Positions 12,591-23,908 are shown, counted from the first letter of the stretch. The stretch is 64,000 nt of DNA from Chrysemys picta bellii (GCF_011386835.1 NC_088791.1:8742998-8806997); one strand, 5' to 3'. Notes: generated by a model from the sequence alone, not told the origin. Made by a program: numbers and translations.

Positions 12591-13044
12591 ATCCATAATC
12601 CATTCTGTAACGGACTGGCCCTCATTGCAGCTCCATCCCCACTTGTTCTCAGCTTTCCCTTTCAGTGACCCCCAATGTCCTGTGACCACCATCGCCCCTT
12701 TCGTTTCCCATGAACCCAAAGCTCCCTTTGTGCCAGTTCCTGTCATGGTTCAAAGGGCTCCCAGCAGAGATAGAATTCCACTCCTTTTCTTTTCCTCCCG
12801 CCTGGCTCTCGGGAGTGGAAGATCTCCACTTCCTCCTCTCTCCATCCTGGCTGTTAGGAAAGGGATAACTAAGGGCAGGTTTCTCTGCCCACCCACAGCA
12901 AGCAGAGCACATGTCGATGGAGCTCAGCAACATATCAAGAAGTATGAGATTCCTGCTGGTGACCTGCTTCAAGACTGCAATCCACAGAATAGGAATCATT
13001 ACCAAGTTTTAGGCAGTTGCACAGGGATTCTTTGTACTGTTACA
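12591..13044. other. Intronic stretch, no supported gene
   Basis: Holds the start of a 193-codon plus-strand open frame (12625-13206). It has no recognisable domain, is antisense to EXOC4, and its last part lies in a palindromic repeat. I treat it as chance. Confidence 0.5.
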
Positions 13045-13157
13045 CCCCAGTTCAGCAAGCCACTTCAGCATGTGCTTAACTTTAAACTCAGGCATAAGTC
13101 TCATGGAATTAAATGGCACTTAAGTCCATGCTTAAATGCTTTGCTGAATAAGAATGG
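13045..13157. repeat. Small palindromic MITE-like repeat (TTCAGCAAGC type)
   Basis: Left arm CAGTTCAGCAAGCCACTTCA with GTGCTTAACTTTAA. The right arm mirrors it with CTTAAATGCTTTGCTGAATA. The ATGGAATTAAATGG centre is a diverged form of the core shared by several palindromes in this window. Confidence 0.7.
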
Positions 13158-13305
13158 ACTTAAGCATATGCATAAGTGGTTTATGATCTGGGGTCATAAA
13201 CACTAGCCAAACTTTAAAAAGAAAGAGGTAATTTGTATAACTATAATCCATTGTTGTTACCGTAGCGTCAAGGCGTATTAGAATATCAACTAAAAAATAT
13301 GTTAC

Positions 13306-13461
13306 CTTATAAAGTCTTCCTCTTCTTCTCTCTTTGGTCTGAGTTGCTTGGGCTGGGCCATGTTGATCCAGTTGGGCAGAGACTTCAAGAGCCTGGTAAT
13401 GTCGTCATCTTTTGCCCAGGATGCACTGATAACCAGCTTTTCATCTGACTGAGCAATGCTC
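13306..13461 (-). CDS. EXOC4: EXOC4 coding exon (exocyst complex component 4 / SEC8), downstream of two
   Basis: EXOC4/SEC8 is a subunit of the octameric exocyst, which tethers secretory vesicles to the plasma membrane. The minus strand encodes 51 full codons, including [32 protein letters not shown] and [11 protein letters not shown]. These match the vertebrate protein almost residue for residue (about residues 625-676 of ~974 in human). The exon is 156 bp. Its first base completes an arginine codon begun in the exon at 21728-21864, and its last two bases (AG) begin the next arginine. The acceptor reads TTTCACTTAG immediately above 13461. The donor reads GTAACA immediately below 13306. The exon ends in a charged KREEEED run. 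No in-frame stop or frameshift, so the gene looks intact. The following exon (beginning roughly AAFGKES in vertebrates) was not found at lower coordinates and presumably lies outside the window. Confidence 0.97.
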
Positions 13462-13464
13462 CTA

Positions 13465-14839
13465 AGTGAAACCAACAATGGTCACGTTAGGAAAAGGGCA
13501 AGTCTTACTTGTCGTGTGGGTAATGGCTTCACAGATATTTGATACTCTCTCCTTTACATTATAAAAATGTACAGTACTAATGAACATTCCACGAGGAGGT
13601 CAACAAAGAGTGTAACTCTCCATTTATCCACAGGATGGCAGCAGTAAGGGCAGCTGCAGTGCAAGATTCTCCACACTGCCCCCTGCCTATGCACTTCCAT
13701 TATGTTCTTTGAAGGGACAATAGAGGTAAGATCCTCAGATTCCTTGAAGTTAATGGTGCTACACTGATTTACACCACATGAAGAGTTGAGAGAATAGTTG
13801 ATTTTTTTTTTTTGGTGGCTGAACTGAAAAATCCCGCCAAATTCAGTTAGTTTTGAACTCAAACAGATTTTTGTGTTTGTTTTTTTCTTACCAAAAGAAA
13901 AACAAACAAATACAAAAAAGAATTTGGTTGAACAAAATGTTTCAGTCAGCCTTAAATGAATTTTTTTCACTTTTTTGTTATGATGCAGGTTTTCCACTCT
14001 TTTCTGGTTTCCTTCAAATAAACATAGTTACATTTCAAAACACAGTTTCAAAACGAAAAGCTGAAAGGGGTCTTTTGAAAATGTTGAAACAAACCATTTT
14101 GACTTTCAAAAAAAATCTTTATTTTTTATTTGTCTGAAACTATTCACTGAATTTGACCCCAAACTGCATTTTCACCAAATTTACTATTCAACCAAAAATT
14201 TTTGCTCATCTCTAATCTTGTCTAATATGGGCAGAGGGTAGTTTAGTCTGCATGGCTCATTTGCTCTTTGGAATTTCTGCTGAGATTGCTAACTAGTGCC
14301 AACTCTGCCATGACCTCATGCCATATGGGTATCTGTCCAGCAAGGACTGGGTGAAAACCATCAACTTATTTCATACTAGTTGTCAGACAGTTGTCCAATG
14401 GTAGTAGCTTTGGGAGTATATCTGAGGCAGTGGCTAGGAGATTAATGGTTCTGTATCCTACTCCCAGTTGTTTGAAGCATCTAATATGAGATATATCAGC
14501 TAAACACTTTGTGTAGACCTGAATCAAAGATTATACTGCATTCTAATTACAAAGACTTTCCTGTTTAACATTTTTGGCAGTATAACGAATGTCTATGCTC
14601 TTGAAAACCATGCTGGTAATTCCAGGTGACAGAAGGGACATTTCATATAAAGGTGCTGATTAGCGCCTCTTTTCCCAGCTGAAATTACGCAGGGATGAAT
14701 AGCAGCATATGACCTAGCACATATAACCTCCCCACTTGTTCTCCACTGCCCACCAGTGCCCCAGTTGGAGGAAATTAAGAACCATGCATTGGTGGGCTTC
14801 ACTTCTTGTGAAGTGGTCACTAGTTTGAAAGGAGCTGAG
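13465..14839. other. AT-rich intron segment with T/A runs
   Basis: Positions 13800-14210 are rich in T- and A-runs (TTTTTTTTTTTT at about 13803) with TTTGAACTCAAAC and AAAATTTTT-like pieces. This resembles low-complexity palindromic repeat remnants. A weak MITE-like core (CTTGAAGTTAATGG) lies near 13743. No gene. Confidence 0.4.
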
Positions 14840-15398
14840 AAACACTGCTCTAGTGGTTAAAGGAGGTGGAGCGCGAGTCAGAGTTCACAGGCTCACGGGC
14901 TGTGTTCCAGCTCCATCACTGACTTTCTGTGTGACCTTAAGCAGGTCCCCAAAGCTTTCTGTGCTTCTGTTGGTCCATCTATGAAGTCTATGCATGGTGA
15001 GCAGCAGGTTGTGGATGTGGAGGCTACATGCAGGTCCCAGTAATGTTAACAGCAAGGTAGTGTGTGTGGCAGTCAAGCCCCTTGTGTACTCACTCTTACT
15101 CTGAGGAGCATGGGGTAGGCAGAAAATGGGCAGGGTATGAGAAGAAAGGAAACATCTCAAGAGACCTGGGTTTAAGCATGATCCTCCTCCTACTGAGATG
15201 TTGAGCTACAGATTAAAGCTGAATCAAGTTCCCCTCAGCTCCCAGCACAACTCATCGCTTTTCATCCCACCTGCACTGGGCCTAAATGAGAATACCACAC
15301 CACCCCGAGGGGTAGTAAGAATCTAATTAATTAATGTTTGCAAAATGTTTTGAGACCCTTAAGACGGAAGGTGCTGAAGAAGTATACCTGTTATGTTC
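14840..15398 (+). mobile_element. MIR-type SINE pieces, plus strand
   Basis: Positions 14846-14985 contain a plus-strand MIR head and core: CTCTAGTGGTTAAAGG, ending in TTCTGTGTGACCTTAAGCAG and CTTTCTGTGCTTCTGTTGG. A matching 3' part sits at about 15285-15398: CCGAGGGGTAGTAAGAATC then TTTTGAGACCCTTAAGACGG. The ~300 bp between them has no recognised family. It is either an insertion or the two are separate copies. Confidence 0.65.
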
Positions 15399-16309
15399 CT
15401 TATTTCCAGTTAGTGCAATGGGAACCCTAAGGATATTTGCCCCAGACCTGCCAATGGCTGGTATGGCCTTGACACAAAACCCACCTTCTCTAACACCAAC
15501 TTAAAACACTTGCGTCATTAGCCAAGGGTTAGTGACTAACTGGTGATTTTTGAGAGGCTTTATGGTGTGTGGAAAATCCACCCTTATTTTAAATGCATTG
15601 AAGGTATGTTATGGTAAAGGAAAGGGGGTAAAAGAAATTAAATTCACCCAGTGTTTATGAGCTGCTAAAAGGAATATAGTGAAAATGGCAATGAGGCATC
15701 ACGAGACAACACAGATTTGCCTCTAAATGGGACAGATTACCTTCTCTCGCCACGAACACCCATCAACTCATTGTACCTTTCAAGCAACACCAAGAAGGCA
15801 ACCCTAAATTCTCAAATACGCACCATTTGCGAAAGTGAATCGCTTGCTGCTTGTCACATATACTTGCAGACGAGCTTCACTTTTCTACCCTAATATTTCA
15901 TGTTTAATCTGCCACGGAGAAAATGAAGCACTTTTGTTTTCAGCAGCACAAGATCTCAATGTCTGAATATCAATTTTGCCTCCTACCGCTATTTGGAACT
16001 TTGCATTTTTTCACTGGTAAAAATGGAATCTAACTCAAACCTGATTTCAAAAACACTCCACAAACAACCCAACAACAAAGCAAAAATGCAGGGAAAAGTT
16101 GTCTTGAACAAAAATGCTGCACCATTGTATACAGAGTCAGAAATCAATGTTTCCTATTAATTTATTATTAAATTATTATTATTAGACATTTGAGACAGAA
16201 AAGGCAAATGAGGTCATTTCCGTCCCTTTCCCCTGCTAATGCAGGATGACTGTTCCCTATACTATATTAGCTAGTGCTTTGTCCAGTCAAAATTTAAATG
16301 ACTGAAGCA
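15399..16309. other. Intronic stretch, nothing recognised
   Basis: AT-rich, with a short (ATT)n tract at about 16155-16182. No gene or clear transposon. Confidence 0.4.
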
Positions 16310-17140
16310 ATGGAACTACTACTACTTCCTTGAAAGTCTATTTCACAGTCGAACAAATCTAACTCTGGGGGAAAAAAAACCTGATACGATGTCTACGTTT
16401 TTCTCAGTTTAATTTTATTCCATTACTCCCAGTTACATCCCTGGTAACAGCCTCAATTCCTCACTGCCCTTACTGTTCACACTCTTCAATTATTTATAGA
16501 CCATTATCATATCCTTTCAGATGCCTAGGATTGAATGCAGTCTTCGGGAGCATTCTCACCAGCACTGTACAGAGAAAGACACAGTTACCTGTCTGCTTTA
16601 CAATGTGAGACATCAGCTGCTCAAAATCACATGGGCTTTTTTGTTTGGTCACTGCCATACTGAACTGCAAGCTCAGATCCAATGTATTGTCTGTCTATTC
16701 TTTTCTAGCATCATGGCCTTTCAAGAGGCTTTTCCCTATTGTTCTTGATTATCTGGCTTCAGAAGCATTAGTTTGTATCCTTCACTTTTGCATTATATCC
16801 TGTTCATGGGGCCATATACAACTGGTGCTTTAAACAGAACTCTCATGTATGTGTGCAACACCTCCTGATTTTATTGACCTGCTGTTTTTACTCCATTTAC
16901 CCGCTCATTAGTGGAGATGTTAAATAGGATGAGAGCTAGCACTAATCCCTGTGGTAACTCACCAGATATCCAGCCTCTACCATCAACTGCATGGCCCTTT
17001 ACCAGTACCCTTCCTTTGGTCTTTCATCTGGATTTCAGTCTACATGATAACTTCAAGTGTTGATCTAACTTAGATCTTTAATAACACATCATAAGACACC
17101 ATGAAAAGCTTTACTAGAGTCCAGAATAGTTATTTACAAA
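16310..17140 (-). mobile_element. Old L3/CR1-like LINE ORF2 remnant
   Basis: Translating the minus strand near 16890-16970 gives GELPQGLVLALILFN, a reverse-transcriptase PQG/LF block as in CR1/L3 elements. Near 17100-17120 it gives a SSKAF block equivalent to the usual DFSKAFD. The lower part (CATCCCTGGTAACAGCCTCA...) looks like the post-RT region. Many stops and indels. An ancient fossil. Confidence 0.75.
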
Positions 17141-17814
17141 TACCCCTCCCACCATAAAAAACCCTGTGCAATTACTCTGCTACAGTAATGGGGTTAATCA
17201 TTATCACCAGTGCCATAATCTGCTAATTAATTCACAGCTCAATGGGCCACAGACAGAGCCATCTGTGTGGCTGTTTGTACGGAGCTCCCAGGAGGGGGCA
17301 GGAAAATAGGTGTAACACTTGAACAGGTGATGGTGCACCGTTGAGAAGGGCCCACCCCTCCATAGCTCAGCGAGTTTTATTCATAAAACATCTGCCAGTG
17401 GTAGTAGCCACAGATTCGCACCGTTTCCCCTTTGGAGCAGTTGTGCAGAGTGATTGCTAATGGTCTCTGGACACAGCTGGGGTGCCAAGCCTTTTCATTA
17501 GGAAAACAACTGGGGGCCAGAGGGGCTAATTGGATTCAGTTATTTCATGACAAACGCAGTCGGGAACGATATTTTCTTTTGCAGGACCAAGGTAGAAGCT
17601 ACTCCGAACTTTAGCAATTGGTGATTCATAACCGTTTCCACGCTGTGATTTGTCCATGCTGGTGAGTGTTTAGAATCTATTATTAATGTGTGCTCAATAC
17701 GAGCCAAAGACAAGTCCCTTCCCTGAAAAGCGTACATGTCTAAATAGACAATGTACAAGCCAAAAACATACATACAAAACAGTGGGAGAAAGAAGCAAAT
17801 AACAGCCACTCTTT
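17141..17814. other. Intronic stretch, nothing recognised
   Basis: No gene, RNA or repeat family recognised. Minor inverted-repeat potential only. Confidence 0.4.
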
Positions 17815-18250
17815 AGGATGGAGTGAAGATGTCCGCTGGTTCGGACACCAGCCTGAGATACTGGAGACCTGGGATAAATTCCCTGTTCAGCTGCAGACTT
17901 CCTGCATGACTATGAATGAGTCACGTAGGGTACGTCCACATTGCAACTAGGAGGTGTGACTGCAGCACGTGCAGAAATACCCAAGCTATTCTTCTGGTCC
18001 TAGCTAGATCAAAGCTAGTTTGAGTAACAATGGTAGTGAAGCTGCAGTGATATAGCTGGGTGCATGGGCTAGACCTGCCCACCTACAACCTTGGGTACAC
18101 AGCTGAGCGGCCTCCCTGGCTTTACTGCTATTGTTACTTGAGCTAGCTTGATCACAGCTATCTTGGCTATGTCCACAGGTGTTGCAATCACATTTCCCGA
18201 TTGCAGGGTAGACATACCCTAAGTCTCTTTGTGCCTTGGTGGCACAGCAG
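17815..18250 (+). mobile_element. MIR-type SINE split by a MITE
   Basis: The left part (17815-17927) has a degenerate tRNA-like head and TGACTATGAATGAGTCACG. The right part (18220-18250) resumes with TAAGTCTCTTTGTGCC. Joined, these follow the MIR core (AGTCACTTAAnnTCTCTGTGCC) with no gap, so the 17928-18219 element inserted into an existing MIR. Confidence 0.85.
17928..18219. mobile_element. Palindromic MITE inserted in a MIR
   Basis: The left terminus is GGGTACGTCCACATTGCAAC and the right terminus read inward is GGGTATGTCTACCCTGCAAT. Long arms contain AGGTGTGACTGCAGC/ATGTGATTGCAACAC and AAGCTAGCTCAAGTAACAAT. Flanked by TA on each side (17926-17927, 18220-18221). The interrupted MIR reads through exactly if one TA is removed, which supports a TA or short TWA-type target duplication. 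292 bp, non-coding. Confidence 0.85.
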
Positions 18251-20751
18251 GAATCAGTCTTTGGAAAAAATGTTTGTAGGGAATTAGAGGACTCTCTGAG
18301 GGACTGAGGGTGAGGACAGGTTGCCTGAAAGAGTTAAAAGAGGAAATCTGGCAGCTCTAACAGGATAAATCACCAAGAAAAGCTAAGGTCAGCTAGCTGG
18401 TTTGTGGTGAAAGAGGAACATGGTGAGGAACTAAAAGAGGAAGGATTGATTGGAATCAACAAAAATGGGCAGCCACGTTGATGTGGTTAGGTCTTTTCCA
18501 GTTCCTAAAACATCATATTGTTCTTTGTTGATATCCCCCAGCCCAGCGACAATCCTTTGGTAAAGACTGATTCGATTCAGCAAGAGACCATATTATTGAT
18601 CTGGCTATGTCACAATACCAGGGCAGGGGAAGCTGGCAAATGTTTTTTTAGTAATATTTCACTCCAACATTAAAAAAAACAAAAACGCAAATTTCACTCT
18701 GGGCCATTTTTCGGTCCCCAATTTTGCTTTCCATGAAACACTCGTGAATGCACTCTTTGCATCCAAACATGAATTTTCAAAATGTCGTTTTTCAGGATGA
18801 AAACTGACCTTTGCCAACATGAACATTTTAAATTTAAGAAACTTTCAAGGAACATAGGACTTGCCAGATTAGCTTAGAACCAAGGTGCAGCTAGGTTAAT
18901 GCTCTTTCTCTGACTGTGGCCAGTATCTGATGCTTTAGAGGAAGAGGTCAGTGCCCCACAATAGGCGGATATGGGATAATCTGGCTCCCACATTAGGGCT
19001 GACTTAAACCCTGAAGCACAAGGCTTAATAATCCTGCCAAAGTTTGTTGTCTTTAATTATGACAACATGGGGTTTTCTTGATATCTACATACATATTTGA
19101 ATCTTGTTAGGTTCTTGTCCTCACTGGAAAATTAAAATAAAACTGAAACGGAACTGGAAAAGCCTCAGATTTCACGTTTCTGGCACAATGTGAACATTTC
19201 ACATGGTCTATATCAGTCCCCTCTACCAAAGAATGAGTTTCACTTTCAGGATTCATGCAACCTTTGTCATAGGGCAGCTGAAAAACATGGGTCCATTCCT
19301 CCAAATCAGAACACTCTGGTTCGGAATAGCCATGAATAAGTCCAGTGCTCCATACAATTCAATTCTGCTCTATACCCGCTTCGTCAAAGGAAGGTTTAAG
19401 AAATGCTGCAGGGTACAGTTAGGATTCTATACATCCAGGGAAAGTTTCTTCCTAACCACCAAAACATCACTATTAAACAATAGCTATTACATGACTAAAG
19501 CTGAAAGGATTCAGGATATTGGTCATTTGGTAATCTGTACACAGCAGATTCACCACGTGACTAGAGAGGACCATATGGGCTATTTGAATTATTTTTTCTA
19601 TTAGAAACACACATACACAAAGCCAAGCTAATGAACCAACTGCACAAGTCTTCTATTATTTACCTTTCTAGCTTATAAAGAGCCTGTCAACATGGCGTCT
19701 CACTCTGTATACTACTTAGTAAGACTTGCAATGTTCATATTTGTGGTTTCCCTGAACTCCAAAGAAAATGGTAGCTCCCTTATACTGTCATTTGCTGCCC
19801 ACCATCTCTATCATGCACACACAAAAACTTCCTTCCCAGAAAGCCCTTTGACTTAACCCTTATTGTACTGCCACTTAAACAACTTAAGCTGTAAATTTGT
19901 AGGGCCAGATGCTTAGGTGGAGTTCCACTGACTTTGAAGGAGCTGATTTTCATCAGTTGAAGATTTAGCCTTAATATTTCCAAATATTACCAATGTTTGA
20001 AGGTGGGTCCATTAAGGCTAATTGTTGGTTCACCTCTGCCCTTCCCAAAAACCTTGGGGGAAAACCATGGTTCACAGGGCAAGAGCTTTGGCGACATGAG
20101 AGCTCCCAGCAGGGGGCATTGCTACCTTATGGATTTGATCATCTCTTTGCAATATCTCAAGCTACTCTCTCTCACACACACGTATATGAAAATAGGGGTA
20201 GCAGAATTTCTCCTGTCCCTGTTATGCTCTTCTGAATCATGTGAACTGTATATAGATTTCTATTTCCGTCAGTCATTTGCTAGCAGCAAAACTAGAACAT
20301 TTCCTGTTTTTCCTCCTGCTGTAATCAGGATATGGTAGTCCAAATTAGTGCTGTCCTAATTACTCCTCAGCAGGTGTCAGTCCTAGGGATGGTGTCAAGC
20401 AAGCAAGCAAGCAAGATCCTTTATCAAATTCGACCAACAGCTGTAAAGAAATTACTTCCCACTGCCTGATTTCGGTCCATAAGGTTTATTGAAACAGGCA
20501 TAATAAAGGAACATTAATTGTAATAATACATAATATATATGTATATAGACACGCACACCACACGTGTATGTATATGGTGTTAATAATATTCCCATAGGTA
20601 GCCCATAACCAGATGACTCTCTTCTAAATGAAATCAGGCAATAAGAAATAATTTCTTAACACTACAGGTTGAAACATGCAAAGGGATTTTACTACTTTCC
20701 CTGCTACCACCAGCTTCAATTAGCTCTTAAAAGGTACTATATATGGTACTA
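18251..20751. other. Intronic stretch with minor repeats
   Basis: Mostly unrecognised. Positions 19901-19972 hold a small palindrome (GGGCCAGATGCTTAGG, centre CACTGACTTTGAAGG). A (CAAG)n run of five units lies at about 20396-20415 and a (TA)-rich tract at about 20528-20548. No gene. Confidence 0.45.
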
Positions 20752-20972
20752 ATATGGCCCACATTACCATAGTACCTGAGCACTTCATAGTCTTTAGTGT
20801 TTTTATCCTCACAACACCCCTGTGAAGCTTTTATCCCCATTTTACAGATGGGGGAACCGAGACACGGGGAGACTAAGCCACTTGCCCAAGGTCACAGAGG
20901 AAGTTGGTGGCAGAGAAGGGAATTAAACCAGAGTCCCCTGAGTCCCAGGCTAGCATACTAACCACTAGCACA
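20752..20972 (-). mobile_element. MIR-type CORE-SINE, well preserved
   Basis: Minus-strand MIR with CTCACAACACCCCTGTGA, CCCCATTTTACAGATGGGGG, GACTAAGCCACTTGCCCAAG and GTCACAGAGGAAGTTGG. It then has the tRNA-derived head in reverse (GAGTCCCAGGCTAGCATACT, AACCACTAG). One of the best preserved MIR copies here. Confidence 0.9.
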
Positions 20973-21727
20973 TCCTTTATTTCCTAGCCTAGGTCCCATG
21001 TGGTGGTGCTGTTAGACTTCAGCCCCAGAAGAGGCTGCTCCTTAGGGATGGATGAATTCAGTCCTGTATGTAAGCACTTTAGGATCCTTTGGGGAAAATG
21101 GTGCTATAGAAATGTTAAATGTTTTTAATATTAAATAAAATCCTGTGTATACTGTGTGCATATATTATAGCCACGGACTTCAAAGCTGTTTAGGGGACTT
21201 GGATGCCCAGATTCATTAAAATGAATAGGAACTGGGCACTGAAACCAGCTGGCTTTAAAAATCTCATTCTATATATCTTGAGAAATCGTAATATGAAAGG
21301 ATTCAACTTGTTTTCTCACTGCATGGAGCCAAGTATAACAGAGCTGATGTGATCAGATGGTTATGGAGACCACACATTTTCCACCCTTCTTTCCCTGATC
21401 TCCATCTCTCTGATTAAGAAAAAGGACGCGTTTCTTTGGATTCTACCAACCACCTGCATCGGTGTTTTTGGAAAGTATGCATATGGGTGTGAGAAGTCAC
21501 TGGGTCTTCCCAGCCTCTTGGATGGCTATTATCTCAGATTTCTCTCCCACCCACTAACCAAGCAGACAAGCTTTCCAGGAGGAAGTAACTCCATTCTGCA
21601 CATACTGAAATAAAATAACACTTCAGATCTACACATCTTTCATCTTAATCCTCCCCAACAATTTTGTGAGGTAGGGCTCATTCTCCTTATTGTATAGGAA
21701 GGTCTTGTTCCCTGGGCTAGGCTGTAC
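20973..21727. other. Intronic stretch next to the upstream EXOC4 exon
   Basis: A short tail resembling a SINE/LINE 3' end (GCACTTTAGGATCCTTTGGG) lies at about 21075-21120. The rest is unique-looking. Confidence 0.4.
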
Positions 21728-21864
21728 CTGTAGGCAGTAGTGCAGGTTTCCTTGTAGTCCTGGAGCTTCACACACACCATGTTGAGAAACTGATCTGAAT
21801 AAGCACTCAGGTCATGCATCAGGTTCATGAGGTCCTGTACTGTCTTCTCCACAATTACTGTACT
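21728..21864 (-). CDS. EXOC4: EXOC4 coding exon (exocyst complex component 4 / SEC8), upstream of two
   Basis: The minus strand encodes 45 codons plus two bases: [15 protein letters not shown], then [17 protein letters not shown], then [13 protein letters not shown]. This is close to identical to vertebrate EXOC4/SEC8 (about residues 579-624 of ~974 in human). The protein is a rod-like exocyst subunit built largely of helices. The exon is 137 bp in phase 0. The acceptor is a good polypyrimidine tract ending CTTTTCCAG just above 21864. The donor is GTACAG just below 21728. The AG left over joins the first base of 13306-13461 to give arginine. No stop or frameshift. The preceding exon (vertebrate GVQRPLLQ end) was not recognised between 21865 and 64000, so the upstream intron probably runs beyond the window. 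Confidence 0.97.
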
Positions 21865-22317
21865 CTGGAAAAGAAAGAGCATGGTGACACTACATTTTCC
21901 ATACAACAAATGGAAGAAGATGTGGAGAATAGGCAAGAGAACCACAGATCACGGAAGGGATGGGTGTGACAATATGCTGGGGAGCCATTGTGTTACCCCT
22001 CTCAGTCCCAGCAAGTGGGAGGTTTGCTGTTGCTAAGCTGTCAGCTCCTTGACACACCAACTTATGTGGCTTGCCAGCAAACTCTTCAGGACTCTGCCTG
22101 CCCAAACCTTGCCTAGCATTAAGCAATCAGTGCCCCCCAATTCCAGAGTTCTGCGGAGATGTCCATCTGCAATGCTCAGCCTCTCTGACTGTAGCACCTA
22201 CAAAACCTTATCAACTTTGCCGCTCCTTTAAAAGAGACAGTACACAAGAGCTTATGACCTTAACTGGGGTTAACATACCCTCTATTTCAATCAAAGCACG
22301 CATTTGGTTCATGGTAA
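21865..22317. other. Upstream EXOC4 intron, start of a >42-kb stretch
   Basis: Intron sequence directly upstream of the exon. No recognised element. The whole 21865-64000 interval appears to be EXOC4 intron, because no further exon was found. Confidence 0.5.
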
Positions 22318-22530
22318 AAGTAATAATAATAATAATAATAAATGGAGATATCCCATCTCCTAGAACTGAAAGGGACCTTGAAAGGTCATTGAGTCCAGCC
22401 CCCTGCCTTCACTAGCAGGACCAACTACTGATTTTGCCCCAGATCCCTAAATGGCCCCCTCAAGGATTGAACTCACAACCCTGGGTTTAGCAGGCCAATG
22501 CTCAAACCACTGAGCTATCCCTCACCCCCC
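22318..22530 (-). mobile_element. Cry-type tRNA-derived SINE with CR1-like tail
   Basis: Read from 22530 downwards, the head has TAGCTCAGTGGTTTGAGC (A-box-like) and GGGTTGTGAGTTCAATCC (B-box-like), a Pol III internal promoter pair. The body is followed by a tail whose complement, AAGGGACCTTGAAAGGTCAT with GTCCAGCCCCCTGC, resembles the CR1 3' end. It ends in a (TTA)n microsatellite (22320-22340 on plus). This is the layout of the tortoise Pol III/SINE family, known to share its tail with turtle CR1 and to use CR1 machinery. No anticodon-loop structure suggests a functional tRNA. Confidence 0.9.
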
Positions 22531-23082
22531 CTGAGTAAAACAAGTTTATGAACAAAATGACACGGATTTAAGTGATATCAAGTATAAGGATTGAAATAGT
22601 TACAAACAAACAAAAGTAAAAACACACCTGTAAGACTTCAGTCTAGCTTAACAAACTACAGCCCTTTGTTCAAAGATGTTTTTTTTACCAGTCTTTCCTC
22701 CAGCATGGCTGATTAGACCTTTAGCTAGTGAAGGTGAAGGATAATGTAGGGGTTCGCTCCCCCTCTCTTTACAGTCTAGTAAGCCTTTGAAATGTATCCT
22801 TCTAAAATGTATGCCTAGATAAAGTTCCTTTCCCCTGCTGATTGTAGACGCCATGATGGTCCGTCCCCTCCTGGTGATTTTTACAATGAAAATTATCTCT
22901 TCCTGTAACCTCTAATACAAATGAATATCCCACTGAATTTGGCCCTGCCTGGTCTGAGGTGTTGGCCTCTTTCCTTTGACTGAAGAAAACCCATTTATCA
23001 ACTCTCCCGGGTCTGCCTGGTTTAAACACATTTTAGTCACATATTTCCAGCACATCTGTAAAGTTCTTTGTGGATTATCCAT
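22531..23082. other. Intronic stretch, nothing recognised
   Basis: No gene, RNA or repeat family recognised. Confidence 0.4.
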
Positions 23083-23460
23083 CCATTCATAGAATCAAAG
23101 AATATCAGGGTTGGAAGGGACCCCAGGAGGTCATCTAGTCCAACCCCCTGCTCAAAACAGGACCAATCCTCAACTAAATCATCCCAGCCAAGGCTTTGTC
23201 AAGCCTGACGTTAAAAACTTCTAAGGAAGGAGTTTCCACCACCTCCCTAGGTAACCCATTCCAGTGCTTCACCACCCTCCTAGTGAAATAGTTTTTCTTA
23301 ATATCCAACCTAGACCTCCCCCACTGCAACTTGAGACCACTACTCCTTGTTCTGTCATTTACCACCACTGAGAACACTCTAGATCCATCCTCTTTGGAAC
23401 CCCTTTCAGGTAGTTGAAAGCAGCTATCAAATCCCCCCACATTCTTTTCTTGTGCAGACA
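23083..23460 (-). mobile_element. CR1 LINE 3' end (ORF2 C-terminus plus tail)
   Basis: Minus strand: the C-terminal part of ORF2 includes [35 protein letters not shown] and [16 protein letters not shown], then a stop. The tail follows, with the complement of CTAGTCCAACCCCCTGCTCA and the terminal ATTCTTTGATTCTATG repeat. The open frame reads through, so this is a fairly young copy. Same subfamily as 46605-47268, but opposite orientation. Confidence 0.93.
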
Positions 23461-23905
23461 TCATGAAAGAAAATTAAGATCAGTGAGTTGCTAGTTTTCC
23501 AATGATATGTTACAATGCCAAGCTTTGGGTAAATATCACGGCAACAGCGTGCCATATGGCATTGGGGTAGTCTTAAGGTCACAATGATATTGACTACCAA
23601 TGGGTTAAAGAGCATTTCAGTTCCAAGATACTGGTTTAAATCGGATTGGGTTGATAATGGCCCAAATTAATCATCAGACAAAGACCTTTCAATGAGCTGT
23701 ATCAAATGAGATGAGGGTGCTAATTCCAGTTGCTAGCAGGCAACTGACCACACCGTAAAAACTGCCACCAAAATTAGTGCTCATTGGCAGCGTTCAGAAT
23801 TCACATGGACTTTTAATACTGTGGTTCTGAAGTTGTTTAAAAAAGGAAGTAAAAGTAAAGGATTAAACACAACCTTAACTTTGAATTTCCTGGATGTCAT
23901 CAATC
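23461..23905. other. Intronic stretch, nothing recognised
   Basis: No gene or recognised repeat. Confidence 0.4.
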
Positions 23906-23908
23906 TGT

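Larger units (their letters stand above)
13462..21727 (-). other. EXOC4 intron between the two exons
   Basis: A complete 8266-bp intron on the minus strand. It begins GTACAG below 21728 and ends CACTTAG above 13461. It interrupts an arginine codon after its second base (AG|G). It contains at least four MIR-type SINE pieces, an old L3/CR1-like LINE remnant, one MITE inserted in a MIR, and small palindromes. Confidence 0.95.

Noticed and set aside
12625..13206. 193-codon plus-strand open frame
   Set aside because: No domain, no repeat-protein match, antisense to EXOC4, and its end lies in a palindromic repeat. Compatible with chance.
1..13305. The next downstream EXOC4 exon (AAFGKES...)
   Set aside because: No matching minus-strand segment recognised; the intron probably continues beyond position 1.
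22470..22530. A functional tRNA gene on the minus strand
   Set aside because: A- and B-box-like motifs are present but no cloverleaf with a plausible anticodon arm. The CR1-like tail identifies a SINE.
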